A stretch of DNA of 64,000 nt, from contig JBBDHG010000014.1 of the NCBI GenBank assembly GCA_037951165.1, positions 1,759,501 through 1,823,500 on the forward strand, given 5' to 3'. Positions 62,219-64,000 of the stretch are shown piece by piece. A program made the translations under genes and the position numbers. The stretch's first letter is position 1, and every line of letters begins with the position of its first letter. Source of the stretch: Lophius americanus. Its lineage: Eukaryota; Chordata; Actinopteri; Lophiiformes; Lophiidae. The notes under the pieces are model-generated. The model worked only from the letters and a program-made list of their open reading frames with translations. It had not been told where the DNA came from and made no database searches.

Positions 62219-62600
62219 TTGGATGAGCAGCCAGGTGGAGGTCAGGGTACCTTAACTTCCCCTCTCCACCCGTTTACCCAATCCATCTCTCCTTCTCCAC
62301 CTTTCCTGGATCCCCAGGTGCAGCATCTTGCGTTCACCCACCAGCAGCGTGGGCTTCACCTCCCGAACCCACCCACCCTCTCGAAGTCTCACTCCTACAG
62401 CAGTTAGCAGTGTTCAGAACCCCCATTCCCCTAGGTCTGTCCCCGAACAACGCCGCCAATGCAAAATCACAAGAGCCCACCTACGCTTCTGCCATGGGGG
62501 TTGCCTTTCGGCCCCATAAGCACAGATGCCTGGGGCCAACGTCCTTCCACCTTCATCCCAGCCTTGATTATCCTGGATAATCTGCCGCATCACATTAAAT
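62219..62600 (+). other. C-rich block with overlapping open frames, unidentified
   Basis: About 380 bp of C-rich, Pro/Ser/His-coding sequence stands out from AT-rich surroundings. Frames at 62219-62407 and 62328-62519 are short and overlap; the second includes PEQRRQCKITRAHLRFCHGG. I recognise no family. It could be a mobile-element or retrocopy fragment, or an exon of another gene. Confidence 0.25.
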
Positions 62601-64000
62601 ATGGAAGCTTTAGCTTCATTTGGAGTGAAAAACTGTGTACAGTACTTCCTGTCTTGTTGCAGTTAACACTATGCCTTCACAAAAATTTAAATTTAAATGG
62701 TCAAAGTGAACTGACTGTTAGCGTAGAAACTCAGCCTAACCTGAGTTCTAGAGATATTGAAAGTGACAGAATTTTCATTTCTGATTTTTCTCTTAATAGA
62801 GTGTTTTTAAACAAAAATGGACCAAACTGAGGTAGTGCAGAGATGTAGTTAATTAAATATCACCAGAATACATTTTTAAGATCTGCAATGAATCATAATC
62901 ATTAACAAATCATAAGCCATTTCTTTAAGGTATCTAATGTTACAGCTCATTCTTTGCCCTTTCATGAATCTGGATTAATCAGGATAAATAACCCCTTTAC
63001 ATTTACCTTTTTATATCCTAAGAACAAAATGTTTGTCGAGTTTTCTGCGCTTTAGTTTGAATTTAGTCGGCCTATTTAAAATTTTGTGAATTACATTTTT
63101 GTTGAGTTACAAATAAATCCCCGTTACTAAACATACCAGCAGAAAAACTTCAATTTGATAAAAGGTTTGAGAGATTTAAGAAAGTTCCCCCCCCCGTGAA
63201 ACAGTCTTCAAATGTTAATTGTTGTCTACTTGTATCAAACAGCAGGCCTCTTGGAATTTCCACTAGCTTGACTGATTTACTGCTTGAATACCATCTCAAT
63301 GAGGTTTTTCTCAACCTAAGGTAAAGCTGAGCACTCATGCCAAGTATGTGTTGTACCTGCGTCAACCTTATGCCAGTAAAGCATCGGATCAAACAGGAGA
63401 GACAGGCATCAGATTTGTTTATTTAACCTGTCAAAACCAGAAAGTTTGAGAGTTCTCCATTCTCACCGTCATTTCGAGACACTTCAAGAGCCAGATGTAA
63501 TAATTCTACCAGCACTGTCTATTGAAAAACAATATTATTCAGGCATACTGCATCAGGTAAGTGTCTTTGCACAGTTATTTTAATTTTTTTATTTCATTCC
63601 TAAGAAGCGACTCTGATTATGCTAAAGTATGAACAACAAAACAAATCAAACAAATGTTTACTGTTGACATCTTAGCCCGCTAAGATAGCTAGAACAAAAG
63701 TCATCAAGATGTGTTCAAAATATATTTTGGAAAATGTAGTATTAGGCGAGAAACTTGAATAAAAGTTTTTTGAAGGAGCAAATTGTAGATGTTTTCATTT
63801 AAATATCAAATCGAAATTAGAGATAGAATTGTGAAAGATGTTTGCTTAATGACTTTACCGCTCTTGGTGTTGCTCCTACAGTGAATTTAGATTTTCGTCC
63901 CTCCCCACAATATCATGATCGAAGTATTTGGTCAAAAATAACGTCATTTGATTTTGTCTTTGTTGACTTTTGCTGAATCCTGCACTGCCCTCCTTTATGG

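Larger units (their letters stand above)
60257..64000. other. Presumed taldo1 intron to the window edge
   Basis: No upstream taldo1 exon is recognisable up to the window end. The stretch holds the hAT-like fragment at 60894 and a GC-richer unexplained block at 62219-62600. Confidence 0.5.

Overview
This is nuclear DNA from a ray-finned (teleost) fish. Four multi-exon vertebrate genes are visible. Introns carry GT..AG borders, and the spaces between exons hold fish-type Tc1/mariner remnants, LINE fragments with (TTATC)n or ATTATT tails, and (CA)n, (TA)n and (GA)n microsatellites. The species cannot be fixed from the sequence; a percomorph-type fish is a guess. I saw no tRNA, rRNA or CRISPR array.

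Layout. Positions 1300-9737 (+) hold crabp1, cellular retinoic acid binding protein 1, complete in four exons and 137 codons. It converges on sin3a (-), whose coding exons run from 30978 down to 12883. Twenty coding exons join in frame to 1280 residues, and a likely non-coding first exon lies near 33241-33430. Positions 33431-40151 are a repeat-filled gap with two copies of one Tc1 family, a SINE, long (TA)n/(GA)n tracts and a modular AT-rich repeat containing a 40-nt palindrome. Positions 40152-52432 (-) hold an unnamed gene that I assembled from 14 exons in continuous frame (963 residues): signal peptide, Cys-containing N-terminal region, zona pellucida (ZP) domain, about 33 in-frame 24-bp Thr/Ser/Ala repeats and a hydrophobic C-terminus. 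It looks like a secreted or surface-anchored mucin-like ZP protein. Positions 57241-60256 (-) hold the last three exons of taldo1 (transaldolase); its upstream exons lie beyond the window.

The genes do not form a pathway. They are vertebrate neighbours with separate jobs: retinoic acid buffering, chromatin co-repression, an extracellular ZP/mucin-like product and the non-oxidative pentose phosphate pathway. The least explained items are the ZP-mucin gene with its minisatellite, a CpG-containing stretch with an unidentified reading frame in one of its introns, and the modular repeat with the palindrome.
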